A stretch of 64,000 nt of DNA from Bacillota bacterium (GCA_017941085.1 JAGAXF010000033.1:1-64000); one strand, 5' to 3'. Positions 35,824 through 45,040 are shown, numbered from the stretch's first letter. Numbers and translations: made by a program. Notes: a model not told the origin generated them from the sequence alone.

Positions 35824-37002
35824 TTAGTTCCAGCTCTTGCCCGGTCCCAGTGGAGATACCTCTCTAAGCCAAGCAACAACTTCCTTTAAATTCTCAACTA
35901 CGTAATCTATATCTTCCTTTGTTGTAAAGTCACCAACGGTAAATCTTACTGTGCCGTGAATCAATTCATCAGGTACTCCCATTGCGGCCAGAACGTGGGA
36001 AGGTTTCAGCGACTTTGATGAACAAGCGGAACCTGTAGAAACACATACGTGTCTGGCATCCATCATAAGAAGAATTGATTCTCCTTCAATGTATTCAAAA
36101 GTTACGTTTAGATTACCGGGATGGCGGTTTTCCATGTCTCCGTTAATATATGTATCGGGGATTTCCTTGGTAATCTTTTCAGCAAGATAGTCTCTTAATT
36201 CCTTGCAATGGCTTACATGCTTATCAAAGTTTACTCTGGCAAGCTCTGCAGCCTTGCCAAAACCTACAATTCCGGGAACATTTTCCGTTCCTGCTCTTCT
36301 TCCCATTTCTTGAGCCCCGCCATGAATGAAGTTGGGGATTCTTATTCCCCTTCTCATAAAGAGGGCTCCAACTCCCTTGGGTCCATAAATCTTATGAGCC
36401 GACATAGACAGGAAGTCAACTCCCATATCTACCACATCGATGGGAACATTTCCAAGACCCTGAACTGCATCTGTATGGAACAGCACACCATGTTCCTTGG
36501 CAATCTTAGCCATTTCCTTTATGGGATGCACTGTACCCACTTCGTTGTTTACCAACATAATGCTGGCAAGGATGGTCTTATCCGTAAATGCATTTTTGTA
36601 TTCTTCTAAATCAATCCTGCCTTTTTCGTCAATATTAAGGTAGGTGATTTCAAATCCGTGCTTTTCCAAATACTCGCAGGTGTGAAGCATAGCATGATGC
36701 TCTTCAATAGTGGTGATAATATGGTTTCCCTTTTCCTTATAAGCATCAGCCACACCATAGAGTACCCAGTTATCCGCTTCAGATCCACAACCTGTAAAGA
36801 ATACCTCCTGGGGCTTGGCATTTATAAGAGCTGCAACCTGCTCTCTGGCATGGTCAAGAGCTCTTTTGGCATCAAGGCCGGGGGTATATAGGCTTGAAGC
36901 ATTACCGTATCTTTCCATAAAGAAAGGTACCATCTCCTGAAATACCTCTTCCTTAACCGGTGTAGTTGCTGAATAATCCAAATAAACTTCTCTAAGTTCC
37001 AT
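35824..37002 (-). CDS. iscS: Cysteine desulfurase
   Basis: The 392-aa PLP enzyme takes sulfur from cysteine for Fe-S clusters and other uses. It begins VYLDYSATTPVKEEV, contains the cofactor lysine K204 in SAHKIYGPKG, and the active-site cysteine C327 in STGSACSSKSLKPSHVL within the long mobile loop of IscS/NifS class I. TAGGAG precedes the ATG. No IscR repressor gene adjoins it, and the two-gene iscS-iscU unit resembles the minimal clostridial arrangement. Confidence 0.95.
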   Translation of the reverse strand: MELREVYLDYSATTPVKEEVFQEMVPFFMERYGNASSLYTPGLDAKRALDHAREQVAALINAKPQEVFFTGCGSEADNWVLYGVADAYKEKGNHIITTIEEHHAMLHTCEYLEKHGFEITYLNIDEKGRIDLEEYKNAFTDKTILASIMLVNNEVGTVHPIKEMAKIAKEHGVLFHTDAVQGLGNVPIDVVDMGVDFLSMSAHKIYGPKGVGALFMRRGIRIPNFIHGGAQEMGRRAGTENVPGIVGFGKAAELARVNFDKHVSHCKELRDYLAEKITKEIPDTYINGDMENRHPGNLNVTFEYIEGESILLMMDARHVCVSTGSACSSKSLKPSHVLAAMGVPDELIHGTVRFTVGDFTTKEDIDYVVENLKEVVAWLREVSPLGPGKSWN

Positions 37003-37114
37003 GGTTTATATCTCCTAGAATAATATAATTACTTTCCTATATATACCTTATTTTGTTAACAATTAAACAAATAATCCCTTATAAACCGAGAATAATAAGC
37101 AAAAATCGCATATT

Positions 37115-37285
37115 TTAGTCTATAAATTCTATATTTTCCAGCTGGGCCCTTAGATTGTCCTTAAAGGCAGAAATATACTCCTTTCTAAGGAGATCTCTCT
37201 CCAGCAGTTCTTCCTCTGTAAGACCTTCTATTTTAGCTTTGTGAGCCAGCTCATTGATTCTATCTATCATTTCTTGAGTAACCAT
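37115..37285 (-). CDS. DUF896 domain protein (YnzC-like)
   Basis: The 56-aa protein fits the DUF896/YnzC family: two helices with NELAHKAKIEGLTEEELLE and RDLLRKEYISAFKDNLRAQL. GGAGGAAAT before the ATG at 37285 decides the start. In Bacillus subtilis ynzC lies in the LexA-controlled yneA operon; here it instead follows comEA after about 20 bp, some 29 kb from the yneA-like gene. Function is unknown. Confidence 0.9.
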   Translation of the reverse strand: MVTQEMIDRINELAHKAKIEGLTEEELLERDLLRKEYISAFKDNLRAQLENIEFID

Positions 37286-37308
37286 ATTTCCTCCATTGAA
37301 CAATACCG

Positions 37309-38010
37309 TTAAATTGTAACACTTTCTGCCATTTTTTCAAAGGTTTTTTCACCTATTCCCGATACATTCTTAAGCTCCTCAATGGCCTTAAATCCACCTA
37401 CTTCATTGCGATATGCAATGATTTTTTCCGCCATAACCGGCCCCACTCCGGAAATCCTTTGAAGCTCCTCTGAGGTGGCAGTATTGATATTCACCTTTCC
37501 CCCATCAAAACTGTTATACCCCAAAGAAGTCTGGCTCATATTGCTTTGATTTAACAAGCCCATATTTTTATCCATCTCACCAACTTCAGGAATATATACC
37601 TTCTCTCCATCGGACAAGAATCTGGCCCTGTTTATTATATCTATATCTGCACTATCCAAAAGACCACCCGCTGCATTAATTAAATCCTCCAGCCTTGAGC
37701 CTTCCATCAAAGTATACACCCCGGGATTAGTTACCCCTCCACTGATGTCGCAGAGGATTTCCCTTGGTTCATCCCTTCTAGTATCGCCTTGGGTACTATC
37801 TTCAGAATCAGTAAGAGCTTCTTTATTTTCTTCACTGCTATCACTTTCAATAACCAGATTCCCGGAAGACTTCCCCTTACTTTCCCCATATCCTCCAAAA
37901 AACAAAACCGCGATTAGTATTATGGTGATACCAATCGCAGCCTTTAGTCTTTTTCTATTTTTTATTTCTTTGATCAAATCCGAATAATAATCGTTTTTTA
38001 TTTTTTTCAT
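37309..38010 (-). CDS. comEA: ComEA-like DNA-binding competence protein
   Basis: The 233-aa protein has one N-terminal membrane helix (about 22-40), a Ser/Asp/Glu-rich linker (about 45-75), an SLBB domain (about 80-145, with VTNPGVYTLMEGSRLEDLI) and a C-terminal tandem helix-hairpin-helix (about 168-233, with VNINTATSEELQRISGVGP and VSGIGEKTFEKM). This is the usual ComEA layout, which binds incoming double-stranded DNA at the membrane. ComEC is not seen in the window. AGGGGGCAAT decides the ATG at 38010. Confidence 0.9.
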   Translation of the reverse strand: MKKIKNDYYSDLIKEIKNRKRLKAAIGITIILIAVLFFGGYGESKGKSSGNLVIESDSSEENKEALTDSEDSTQGDTRRDEPREILCDISGGVTNPGVYTLMEGSRLEDLINAAGGLLDSADIDIINRARFLSDGEKVYIPEVGEMDKNMGLLNQSNMSQTSLGYNSFDGGKVNINTATSEELQRISGVGPVMAEKIIAYRNEVGGFKAIEELKNVSGIGEKTFEKMAESVTI

Positions 38011-38111
38011 ATTGCCCCCTTGCTTGTATATCTTCAACCTCTGAAATAGTTGATATTATAAAGTTTAAGGCACTTGTATGGGGAAAGCAAGAGGTTATTA
38101 TACAAACAAAA

Positions 38112-38813
38112 TCAGATTTCAAAGCCGGAGAAAATTATTTTCTCCCGTTGAACCTCCAGCTCTTCTCGAGGAAGGTATAGCTTTGAAAACTGGGTAAAGG
38201 AACTAATGACCTGCTCAGGACTTAGGTTGGAATTGGACCCGCCATCCAGTTCCATTACAAGCTTAATAAATTCATCGGTAAAGCCCTGGTCAATGGATGT
38301 TTTCTCCACCTTGATCCAGTGAATTTGATTCTTAATATCCTTATCCACCAGCTTCTTACTCTTCTTTTCTTTTTTCTTTGCTATTATCTGGCTCTGACTC
38401 AGGTAGTCCTTAACCAGCTCCTCCATGTCATCCTTTCTAAAGCGATACTGTATAGGTAAAACAACGGAATAGCGGGCGGCAGTTACCTGAGACGCCAGGG
38501 ATTTTGCAGATATATCAAGGGGTTCAATCCGTGATATATATATGCCCTGCGGCATGGCCTCTCTCATGGCCAAAATGCTGTGAGATAAATCCAGATTCTC
38601 TTTTGTATTAAACTCCAGATATTCCTGTACCGCAGTATAACCAAGAGAAAGAGGCTGGGCAAATCCCATTTTAGGATGAGGATTATATCCTTGGGAATAC
38701 TCTATGGGAATTCCTGCAGATTTAAAGGCACGCTTAAAAAGTCTCTGCATATCCAAATGAGAGATGTATTTAATATTGCCTTTCTTTGAGAACTCCAAAA
38801 AATATCTAGCCAT
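38112..38813 (-). CDS. TIGR03936/DUF2344 radical-SAM-associated protein
   Basis: The 233-aa protein begins with FSKKGNIKYISHLDMQRLFKRA and contains IPIEYSQGYNPHPKMGFAQPL, both typical of DUF2344. In many Firmicutes this gene directly follows a TIGR03960 radical SAM gene, or is fused to it, upstream of a ribonuclease G gene and rplU-rpmA. Here it overlaps the radical SAM gene by 8 bp. The pair is thought to act on RNA or ribosomes, but no reaction has been established. No ribonuclease G gene follows; comEA does. Confidence 0.9.
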   Translation of the reverse strand: MARYFLEFSKKGNIKYISHLDMQRLFKRAFKSAGIPIEYSQGYNPHPKMGFAQPLSLGYTAVQEYLEFNTKENLDLSHSILAMREAMPQGIYISRIEPLDISAKSLASQVTAARYSVVLPIQYRFRKDDMEELVKDYLSQSQIIAKKKEKKSKKLVDKDIKNQIHWIKVEKTSIDQGFTDEFIKLVMELDGGSNSNLSPEQVISSFTQFSKLYLPREELEVQREKIIFSGFEI

Positions 38814-41223
38814 TTTGAACCTCGTTGGCAGTCTTAGAATAAATGCCCCCTAGTTTACACTCAGTATATTTATTAATCCCACATCCGGTGCAACCATATC
38901 TACAGTCATGAGTTGTACTTTCTGCAATAGACTTTTCTCTTTCTTTGATTAAATACTCTTTGCTTATGCAGCTGCTTATTATGTCCCAGGGAAGAACTTC
39001 TTCTACAGACCTTTCTCTGGTGGCATATTCCTCCGGAAGAATACCCGTTTCCTTCATGGCTTCATCCCATTTTTCACGAACAAAGTATTCTGTCCAGCTG
39101 TCCATTTTGCAACCTTTGTTGTAGGCGGAAAGAAGCAATTCCCCTACTCGTCTGTCTCCCCTTGCAAGAATTGCCTCCAGGACGCTGGTATCATCATCAT
39201 GGTAATTAAAGGTTACACCCTTAATCTTTAGTTTTTCCCTCAGGTAATTATGCTTTTCCCTAAAGGATTCTGCCGTATCCTGGGCTGCCCATTGGAAAGG
39301 GGTGTGAGGCTTTGGTACAAAATTGCTTACACTTACTGTTACAGAGAACCTTCCTCCCTTACCGGAATCCCTCTTAATGTCCATAATATTCTTTGCAATA
39401 TCCGCAATGCCATCCAGATCCTCATAGGTTTCCGTTGGTAATCCTATCATGAAGTATAGCTTAATATGAGTCCATCCCAGGTCTATGGCCTGGGAAACGG
39501 CGCTGTAAATATCCTCCTCGGTAATGCCTTTATTTATTACGTCTCTTAGCCTTTGGGTTCCAGCCTCAGGAGCAAAGGTAAGACCTGACTTACGATACTT
39601 CTGTATTTCCTGAAGAACGGAAAAAGAAAAGGTATCCAACCGAAGGGAAGGAAGAGACAATGCTACATTTCTTGCTGCACATTCCTTGGTTAAGGTTGTT
39701 GCCAAAGATTCAAACTTGGAATAATCACTACTGGACAAAGATAAAAGTGAAAGCTCATCGTTACCCGTATTGTTAATCTGGTGAATTGCAAGATCAATTA
39801 TGGTATTCTCTTCTCTTTCTCTAATAGGTCGATATATCATTCCAGCCTGACAGAATCTGCATCCTCTGGTGCAGCCTCGGAAGGCTTCAACCACGGCTCT
39901 GTCATGGACAGTCTCAATAAACGGCACTATGGGATTTCTTGGATAATCGGCCTTATCCAAATCATGAAGAATAGCTCTCCTGGTTCTGGGGAGCTGGTTT
40001 TCAGAGACCTTATCAATATATTTTATAATTCTACCCCGGGAATCATATTCCACATCATATTGAGATGGAATATATACGCCGGCTATATTGTTATTATCTC
40101 CTTTATAATACCGAGTACCATAGGTACTAATAAATTCCGCCTTGGTTATTCCTTTGGTTCTTGCGGATTTATATTCCAGCAAAAATTCAGGAAGGGTCTC
40201 CTCTCCGTCACCAATAAGGAAAACATCTATGAAGTCCGTCAATGGTTCCGGATTATATGCACAGGGACCTCCTGCAATTATAAGAGGTTCTTCTTCTCCT
40301 CGTTCTGCGGCCTTTAAAGTAATGCCTCCAAGATTAAGCATGTCCAGAATATTTGTAAAGGACATTTCATATTGAAGGGTAAATCCAAAAACATCAAGGC
40401 TCTTAACAGGTGTTTTGGTCTCAAGAGTAAAGAGAGGAAGTTTGTTCTTTCTCATGAGTTCAGCCATGTCATTGGCTGGTTGGAACACTCTTTCCATGGC
40501 AATACCATCATTGGAATTACAGATGTTATAAAGTATCTGAAGTCCCAAATAGGACATGCCTATTTCGTAAATATCAGGAAAGGCAAATCCAAATCTCACC
40601 AGATCCTGATTGTCTTTTACAATGATATTCTTTTCTCCGCCAATATATCTTGCAGGTTTTTCAACTTGTTTAAGGATTTTATCCAGCTTTGATTCTATAA
40701 AATCCTTATCATCCATAAACAAAGTATCAATGGGATAACCAAGTATATCTTCAATTTGATTTATATACTCAATGGATTTACCTCTGGCTTCCAGAAGTCT
40801 TTCTGTTCGTTCCGGAGTTTCACCTTGTTTATGGATTAAATAATCAACTCTGTCCACAATACCTACATAATGGTCTTCTTTTACAATTCTATCAGCCAAA
40901 CACATTATGTCGGTTTCATTAATGTTATCTATGGGATTAAAGCTGTATCTCATATGTCTCTCCACAACCCTAGCTTCTTCAATATATCCCATTTTCTCCA
41001 GCAATTTGCCAATCTCTATGTCGTGGTCCTCCCAGGTTCTAAGAACGTCATGGGCAAGGCCGGAAACTCTAACCAATTCCACGTCAAAATTGCCGCCTGC
41101 TTTGTTTAATGCTTCAGCAATGGCGGCACCTACTCTTGAAACCTCTCTGCAGTGTGATATTACCCAACTGGGAGTTTCATATTTTTTATATAATTCTTCA
41201 ACTGCGGAATCTGTTAATCTCAT
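38806..41223 (-). CDS. HD-domain / TIGR03960 radical SAM fusion protein
   Basis: The protein (805 aa from the ATG at 41223) has an N-terminal HD phosphohydrolase-like domain (about 1-185, with SHCREVSRVGAAIAEAL, GLAHDVLRTWEDHD and a later LADRIVKED). A B12-binding-like domain (about 215-380) and a radical SAM domain follow. The iron-sulfur cysteines are C451, C455 and C458 in FRGCTRGCRFCQAG (C-x3-C-x2-C). The C-terminus has a further Cys cluster (CRYGCTGCGINKYTEC). Stand-alone TIGR03960 proteins are about 600 aa, so the HD part is an addition of about 190 residues. Its start is 2 bp after the obgE stop. Confidence 0.88.
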   Translation of the reverse strand: MRLTDSAVEELYKKYETPSWVISHCREVSRVGAAIAEALNKAGGNFDVELVRVSGLAHDVLRTWEDHDIEIGKLLEKMGYIEEARVVERHMRYSFNPIDNINETDIMCLADRIVKEDHYVGIVDRVDYLIHKQGETPERTERLLEARGKSIEYINQIEDILGYPIDTLFMDDKDFIESKLDKILKQVEKPARYIGGEKNIIVKDNQDLVRFGFAFPDIYEIGMSYLGLQILYNICNSNDGIAMERVFQPANDMAELMRKNKLPLFTLETKTPVKSLDVFGFTLQYEMSFTNILDMLNLGGITLKAAERGEEEPLIIAGGPCAYNPEPLTDFIDVFLIGDGEETLPEFLLEYKSARTKGITKAEFISTYGTRYYKGDNNNIAGVYIPSQYDVEYDSRGRIIKYIDKVSENQLPRTRRAILHDLDKADYPRNPIVPFIETVHDRAVVEAFRGCTRGCRFCQAGMIYRPIREREENTIIDLAIHQINNTGNDELSLLSLSSSDYSKFESLATTLTKECAARNVALSLPSLRLDTFSFSVLQEIQKYRKSGLTFAPEAGTQRLRDVINKGITEEDIYSAVSQAIDLGWTHIKLYFMIGLPTETYEDLDGIADIAKNIMDIKRDSGKGGRFSVTVSVSNFVPKPHTPFQWAAQDTAESFREKHNYLREKLKIKGVTFNYHDDDTSVLEAILARGDRRVGELLLSAYNKGCKMDSWTEYFVREKWDEAMKETGILPEEYATRERSVEEVLPWDIISSCISKEYLIKEREKSIAESTTHDCRYGCTGCGINKYTECKLGGIYSKTANEVQNG

Positions 41224-41224
41224 T

Positions 41225-42517
41225 CTAGAACTCTTCGAAGTATTCAAATTCAAAATCTTCGATTTTTACTGTATCTCCTTCTTGTAATCCCATTTCCTTC
41301 AGTTCGCTCATGGCTCCGCTGTTCTCAATATATTTAAAGAGATATCTTAAGGAACCCATGTCGTTAAAGTTGGTGGAATTAAATATCTTGGTTAGCTGCT
41401 GGCCGGAAAGTATATATACGTCTCCATCCTTTGTGGCTGTAACCCTTCTATAATCATCATCAAGGGCTTCGTCCTTTTCAAAGTCAAACATTTCGTATTC
41501 AGCTTCTTCAAACTCATCCTCTGCTTTTCGCAGAGCCCTAAGAGCCGCATACATTAGTTCTTTCACTCCATGATTAATTGGAGCAGAAATAGGATAGACC
41601 TCCAAGCCCTTACCTTCGATGTATTCTTTAAACTGAATATACTTCTCGTCCTCTTCGTCAATTAAATCTATCTTATTTGCTGCAACTATCATTGGCTTTT
41701 TGGATATATATGGACTATAGGATTCCAGCTCCGCCATTATTTTATCAAAGTCATCTATAGGATCTCTTCCTTCCGATCCTGAAACGTCCACCACATGAAT
41801 AAGGACCTTGGTTCTTTCTATGTGCTTTAGGAATTTAAATCCAAGTCCAAGTCCTACACTGGCCCCTTCTATAATTCCGGCAATATCTGCCATGACGAAT
41901 TCTTCATGATTCAATATAACCACTCCCAAATTAGGGTCAATGGTTGTAAAATGATAGTTTTCAATCTTGGGCTTGGCATTAGTGGCCACTGCCAAAAGAC
42001 TGGATTTACCAACGTTTGGGAAACCAACAAGACCAACATCGGCTATCATTTTTAATTCCAGAATAACCTCTCGCTCCTTACCTTCAGTTCCTGCTTCAGC
42101 AAAATTGGGAGCCTGTCTTACGGAGTTTTTAAAGTGAACATTTCCTTTGCCGCCTTTTCCACCTTTGGCTGCAATAAAGCTGTCTCCGTCTTCCTTAAGG
42201 TCATGCATTAAATGTCCGGTAGCAGAATCAAATACCATGGTACCAAGAGGAACCTTAATGATGAGATCCTGACCACGTTTACCGTACATCTTTTTTCTCA
42301 TGCCGTTTTGTCCGTTTTCCGCCTGGTACTTTCTTTTGTATTTAAAATCCATAAGGGTTCGAAGATTTTTGTCCGCAACAAAAACCACGTTGCCGCCGTT
42401 GCCGCCGTCTCCGCCATCAGGACCACCTTCCGGAACAAAGGGCTCTCGTCTAAAGGAAACGGCACCGTTTCCACCTTTGCCGGATATAATTGTGATTTTC
42501 GCTCTGTCTACAAACAT
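41225..42517 (-). CDS. obgE: GTPase ObgE/CgtA
   Basis: The 430-aa protein has the glycine-rich Obg domain (1-158, with GGDGGNGGNVVFV), a G domain (about 160-335) with GFPNVGKSSLL, ADIAGIIEGAS and AANKID, and an OCT domain at the C-terminus (about 350-430), present in Gram-positive Obg. It assists 50S ribosome assembly and links to stress control. AGGTATAAAG precedes the ATG. It lies after a terminator downstream of rpmA and so probably has its own promoter. Confidence 0.96.
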   Translation of the reverse strand: MFVDRAKITIISGKGGNGAVSFRREPFVPEGGPDGGDGGNGGNVVFVADKNLRTLMDFKYKRKYQAENGQNGMRKKMYGKRGQDLIIKVPLGTMVFDSATGHLMHDLKEDGDSFIAAKGGKGGKGNVHFKNSVRQAPNFAEAGTEGKEREVILELKMIADVGLVGFPNVGKSSLLAVATNAKPKIENYHFTTIDPNLGVVILNHEEFVMADIAGIIEGASVGLGLGFKFLKHIERTKVLIHVVDVSGSEGRDPIDDFDKIMAELESYSPYISKKPMIVAANKIDLIDEEDEKYIQFKEYIEGKGLEVYPISAPINHGVKELMYAALRALRKAEDEFEEAEYEMFDFEKDEALDDDYRRVTATKDGDVYILSGQQLTKIFNSTNFNDMGSLRYLFKYIENSGAMSELKEMGLQEGDTVKIEDFEFEYFEEF

Positions 42518-42606
42518 CTTTATACCTATATGGGTAAAGTATCACTAAAATTCACTGGATCTTATTAGCCGATGAATTGTCAATCTACCCTTGTATTATA
42601 CAATAT

Positions 42607-42630
42607 AAAAGGCCTCAAGTGAGACCTTTT
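42607..42630 (-). terminator. Terminator downstream of rpmA
   Basis: On the minus strand AAAAGGTCTC pairs with GAGGCCTTTT (ten pairs, one G-T wobble) around the loop ACTT, followed by TATATTG. It lies 27 bp after the rpmA stop and separates the two ribosomal protein genes from obgE. Confidence 0.75.
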
Positions 42631-42656
42631 ATTACTTAATTATTCATAGTTCCCTA

Positions 42657-42917
42657 TTAAGCTTCGCGAGCATAGACACTAACCTGTTTTCTGGTCTTGT
42701 CTTTTCTTTCGAACTTAACATTTCCATCTATCTTGGCAAAGAGAGTATCATCTCCTCCACGACCAACATTATTGCCCGGGTGGAACTTGGTTCCTCTCTG
42801 TCTTACCAAAATGCTGCCGGCTGTAACAAACTGACCATCGCCAGTCTTAACACCTAAACGTTTCGATTCCGAATCGCGTCCGTTCTTGGAACTACCTACA
42901 CCTTTTTTACTTGCCAT
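42657..42917 (-). CDS. rpmA: 50S ribosomal protein L27
   Basis: The 86-aa protein starts directly at [19 protein letters not shown], with the conserved [21 protein letters not shown] and [17 protein letters not shown]. Most Firmicutes make L27 with an N-terminal extension (ending in a Phe-Phe/Ala-type site) removed by the Prp protease; that extension is absent, and no prp gene lies in the 31-bp gap to rplU. AAAGGAGGTG precedes the ATG. Confidence 0.96.
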   Translation of the reverse strand: MASKKGVGSSKNGRDSESKRLGVKTGDGQFVTAGSILVRQRGTKFHPGNNVGRGGDDTLFAKIDGNVKFERKDKTRKQVSVYAREA

Positions 42918-42948
42918 CTCTGAGACACCTCCTTTATCTTGGAATTAT

Positions 42949-43458
42949 CTACTTGGAAGCATTTTCGATCATCTCGATGATCTCGGCTTTAGTAGCCTTG
43001 GGATCAACTTCGATGCCCTGCTCATTTGCTACAGCAATAAGTTCTTCCTTCTTCATGTTCATGTTTACTGCTGAACTCTGAGCATCCTGCTTTTCTTCTG
43101 TGTTATCAGTTGCTTCAGCCTTTGGTGCTGACTTTCTGGCACCTGGCTTACCTGTCAAAGAAGTGATTTCAACACTTGTGAAGGGCTGTCTATGACCCTG
43201 TTTTCTTCTGTAATCCTTCTTTGATTTGTACTTGAAAACTATAACCTTCTTACCTTTTCCGGTTTCAATGATTTCGCCTGAAATCTTTGCTCCGTCGATG
43301 TATGGAGAACCAACCTTTACTTCTCCTCCATCACTTATCAGGAGAACCTTGTCGAATTCAATTACATCTCCTGCTTCACCGGGAAGCTTTTCTACTGTGA
43401 TTACATCACCTTCTGCTACCCTGTACTGTTTGCCTCCTGTTTCCAGAATTGCATACAT
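42949..43458 (-). CDS. rplU: 50S ribosomal protein L21 with a C-terminal extension
   Basis: Residues 1 to about 106 are a normal L21 (YAILETGGKQYRVAEGD ... KDYRRKQGHRQPFTSVEI). A further 63 or so residues follow: an Ala/Lys/Glu-rich linker, then a compact MKKEELIAVANEQGIEVDP and KATKAEIIEMIENA segment that resembles the SAP/HeH helix-extended-helix nucleic-acid-binding fold. L21 is usually about 103 aa. AGGAGG precedes the start. Confidence 0.95.
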   Translation of the reverse strand: MYAILETGGKQYRVAEGDVITVEKLPGEAGDVIEFDKVLLISDGGEVKVGSPYIDGAKISGEIIETGKGKKVIVFKYKSKKDYRRKQGHRQPFTSVEITSLTGKPGARKSAPKAEATDNTEEKQDAQSSAVNMNMKKEELIAVANEQGIEVDPKATKAEIIEMIENASK

Positions 43459-43558
43459 AATTAAGTTACCTCCTCTATCCAGTCTCGCCTTATCAGGTAG
43501 TCTCCTTTGCCACTAATACATTTTGGAGACTTTAGGCACCCTTGCCGTGCGGTCTAAC
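43459..43558 (-). ncRNA. Ribosomal protein L21 leader
   Basis: From the predicted transcription start to rplU there are about 100 nt. They contain a GGC-AAGG-GTGCC element and a 7-bp stem AGTCTCC/GGAGACT around an internal AGTGGCAAA loop, then a purine-rich ribosome binding site. This looks like the L21 leader family found before rplU in Firmicutes, thought to allow feedback by the ribosomal protein. The match is from memory of the layout, not a model search. Confidence 0.65.
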
Positions 43559-43564
43559 CTAGAT

Positions 43565-43593
43565 ATTTTACTATCGGAATATTGAAATGTCAA
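43565..43593 (-). promoter_or_regulatory. rplU-rpmA promoter
   Basis: On the minus strand TTGACA (43593-43588) and TAAAAT (43570-43565) are separated by 17 bp. Transcription would start near 43558 and include the L21 leader. Confidence 0.82.
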
Positions 43594-43693
43594 GGTTTAT
43601 ATATGCCTTTATTCAATATGCAGTGCATTGTACTACATAGGGAGGTTGATATCAATTATTTCTATAATTATATGGGCGATCTTATTTTTTTAT

Positions 43694-44830
43694 TTAGTCG
43701 TCAATTATAACGCCGTCTTCGTCGATTTTAATATCCTCACCCAATACGTTTTCCGGCAGGTCTCCGGTGTCGTTTCCGGATAATGCTTTGTCGGAGAAGG
43801 AATTATCTTCCTTGAGCTTAAGAATAAGCTTTTCTTCGATTTCATTCATAAGGTCAGGATGTTCCTCTAGGTAAAGCTTAACGTTTTCTCTTCCTTGTCC
43901 AATTCTCTCTCCTAAATAGCTATACCAAGATCCTGATTTTTCAATGATATCAGCCTCTGTGGCACAGTCAACAATATCTCCGGACTTGGAAATACCTGTT
44001 CCATACATTATATCGAACTCTGCCTTTTTAAATGGCGGAGCCACCTTATTCTTTACAACCTTTACTCTTGTACGGTTACCAAGTACGTTTTCACCCTTCT
44101 TAATGGTTTCAACTCTTCTTACGTCAAATCTCATTGTTGAATAGAACTTGAGAGCACGTCCACCGGTTGTAGTTTCGGGATTTCCAAACATTACCCCAAC
44201 CTTTTCTCTCAGCTGGTTAATGAAGATGATGCAAGTGTTGGACCTGTTTACAGTACCTGCCAGCTTACGAAGAGCCTGGGACATAAGTCTTGCCTGAAGT
44301 CCCACATGGGCATCCCCTATATCCCCTTGAATTTCTGCCTTTGGCACCAGGGCTGCCACTGAGTCAACAACAATTACATCCAGGGCACCTGATCTTGCCA
44401 GCATATCGCAAATCTCCAAGGCCTGCTCACCTGTATCCGGCTGAGAAACCAGCAGTTCATCCACCTTTACTCCCAAATTACGAGCATAGATAGGATCCAG
44501 GGCATGCTCTGCGTCTATAAAAGCAGCCTTTCCACCCTTCTTCTGAGCTTCTGCCACAATGTGAAGAGTAAGCGTTGTTTTACCTGATGACTCAGGACCA
44601 TATATTTCGATAATCCTTCCCTTAGGTACTCCCCCTACACCGGTGGCAATATCCAAGCTGGTGGAGCCTGTTGATATAACCTCCAGGTCCTGAATATCGG
44701 CACCTTCACCCATCTTCATAATGGCACCTTGGCCAAATTGTTTCTGGATTTGCGCAAGAGCTGACTCCAGGGCTTTTTCTCTTTCCTTATCTGTTTCGGG
44801 AATGGGTTTAATATCTTTCTTTGTTGCCAT
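43694..44830 (-). CDS. recA: Recombinase RecA
   Basis: The 378-aa protein has the RecA core: [19 protein letters not shown] near the N-terminus, Walker [13 protein letters not shown] near residue 68, [24 protein letters not shown], and the L2 loop [20 protein letters not shown]. The acidic C-terminal tail ends in EDGVIIDD. It promotes strand exchange and stimulates LexA self-cleavage. CGGAGGTATACATAA precedes the ATG. A LexA box lies about 84-95 bp upstream. Confidence 0.98.
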   Translation of the reverse strand: MATKKDIKPIPETDKEREKALESALAQIQKQFGQGAIMKMGEGADIQDLEVISTGSTSLDIATGVGGVPKGRIIEIYGPESSGKTTLTLHIVAEAQKKGGKAAFIDAEHALDPIYARNLGVKVDELLVSQPDTGEQALEICDMLARSGALDVIVVDSVAALVPKAEIQGDIGDAHVGLQARLMSQALRKLAGTVNRSNTCIIFINQLREKVGVMFGNPETTTGGRALKFYSTMRFDVRRVETIKKGENVLGNRTRVKVVKNKVAPPFKKAEFDIMYGTGISKSGDIVDCATEADIIEKSGSWYSYLGERIGQGRENVKLYLEEHPDLMNEIEEKLILKLKEDNSFSDKALSGNDTGDLPENVLGEDIKIDEDGVIIDD

Positions 44831-44913
44831 TTATGTATACCTCCGAATATACTATTCACTTAAATATTTAAATGTTCGAATATAAGCATAATTCAATACG
44901 CACTATTGTTCGT

Positions 44914-44925
44914 GAACGTCTGTTC
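44914..44925 (-). promoter_or_regulatory. LexA (SOS) box upstream of recA
   Basis: GAACAGACGTTC on the minus strand is a perfect GAAC-N4-GTTC dyad, the core of the Bacillus-type LexA operator. It lies just downstream of a possible TATATT -10 element, so it can block initiation for recA. Another partial half-site, CGAAC, follows at about 12 bp. Confidence 0.78.
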
Positions 44926-45011
44926 AGTAATATAATATCATCATTTTAGATAAATGCAAGCACTTTTTTTGAATTAAAAAACAGCCAGGTCTATGATTCT
45001 CGGTTATTTCA

Positions 45012-45040
45012 ATAATAAAATAATTGGTAATATATGTCAA
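45012..45040 (-). promoter_or_regulatory. Distal recA promoter candidate
   Basis: TTGACA (45040-45035) and TATTAT (45017-45012) with 17-bp spacing lie about 180 bp before recA, upstream of the LexA box. A nearer TTGCAT/TATATT pair with a 19-bp spacer (about 44959-44930) may be the regulated start. Confidence 0.55.
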
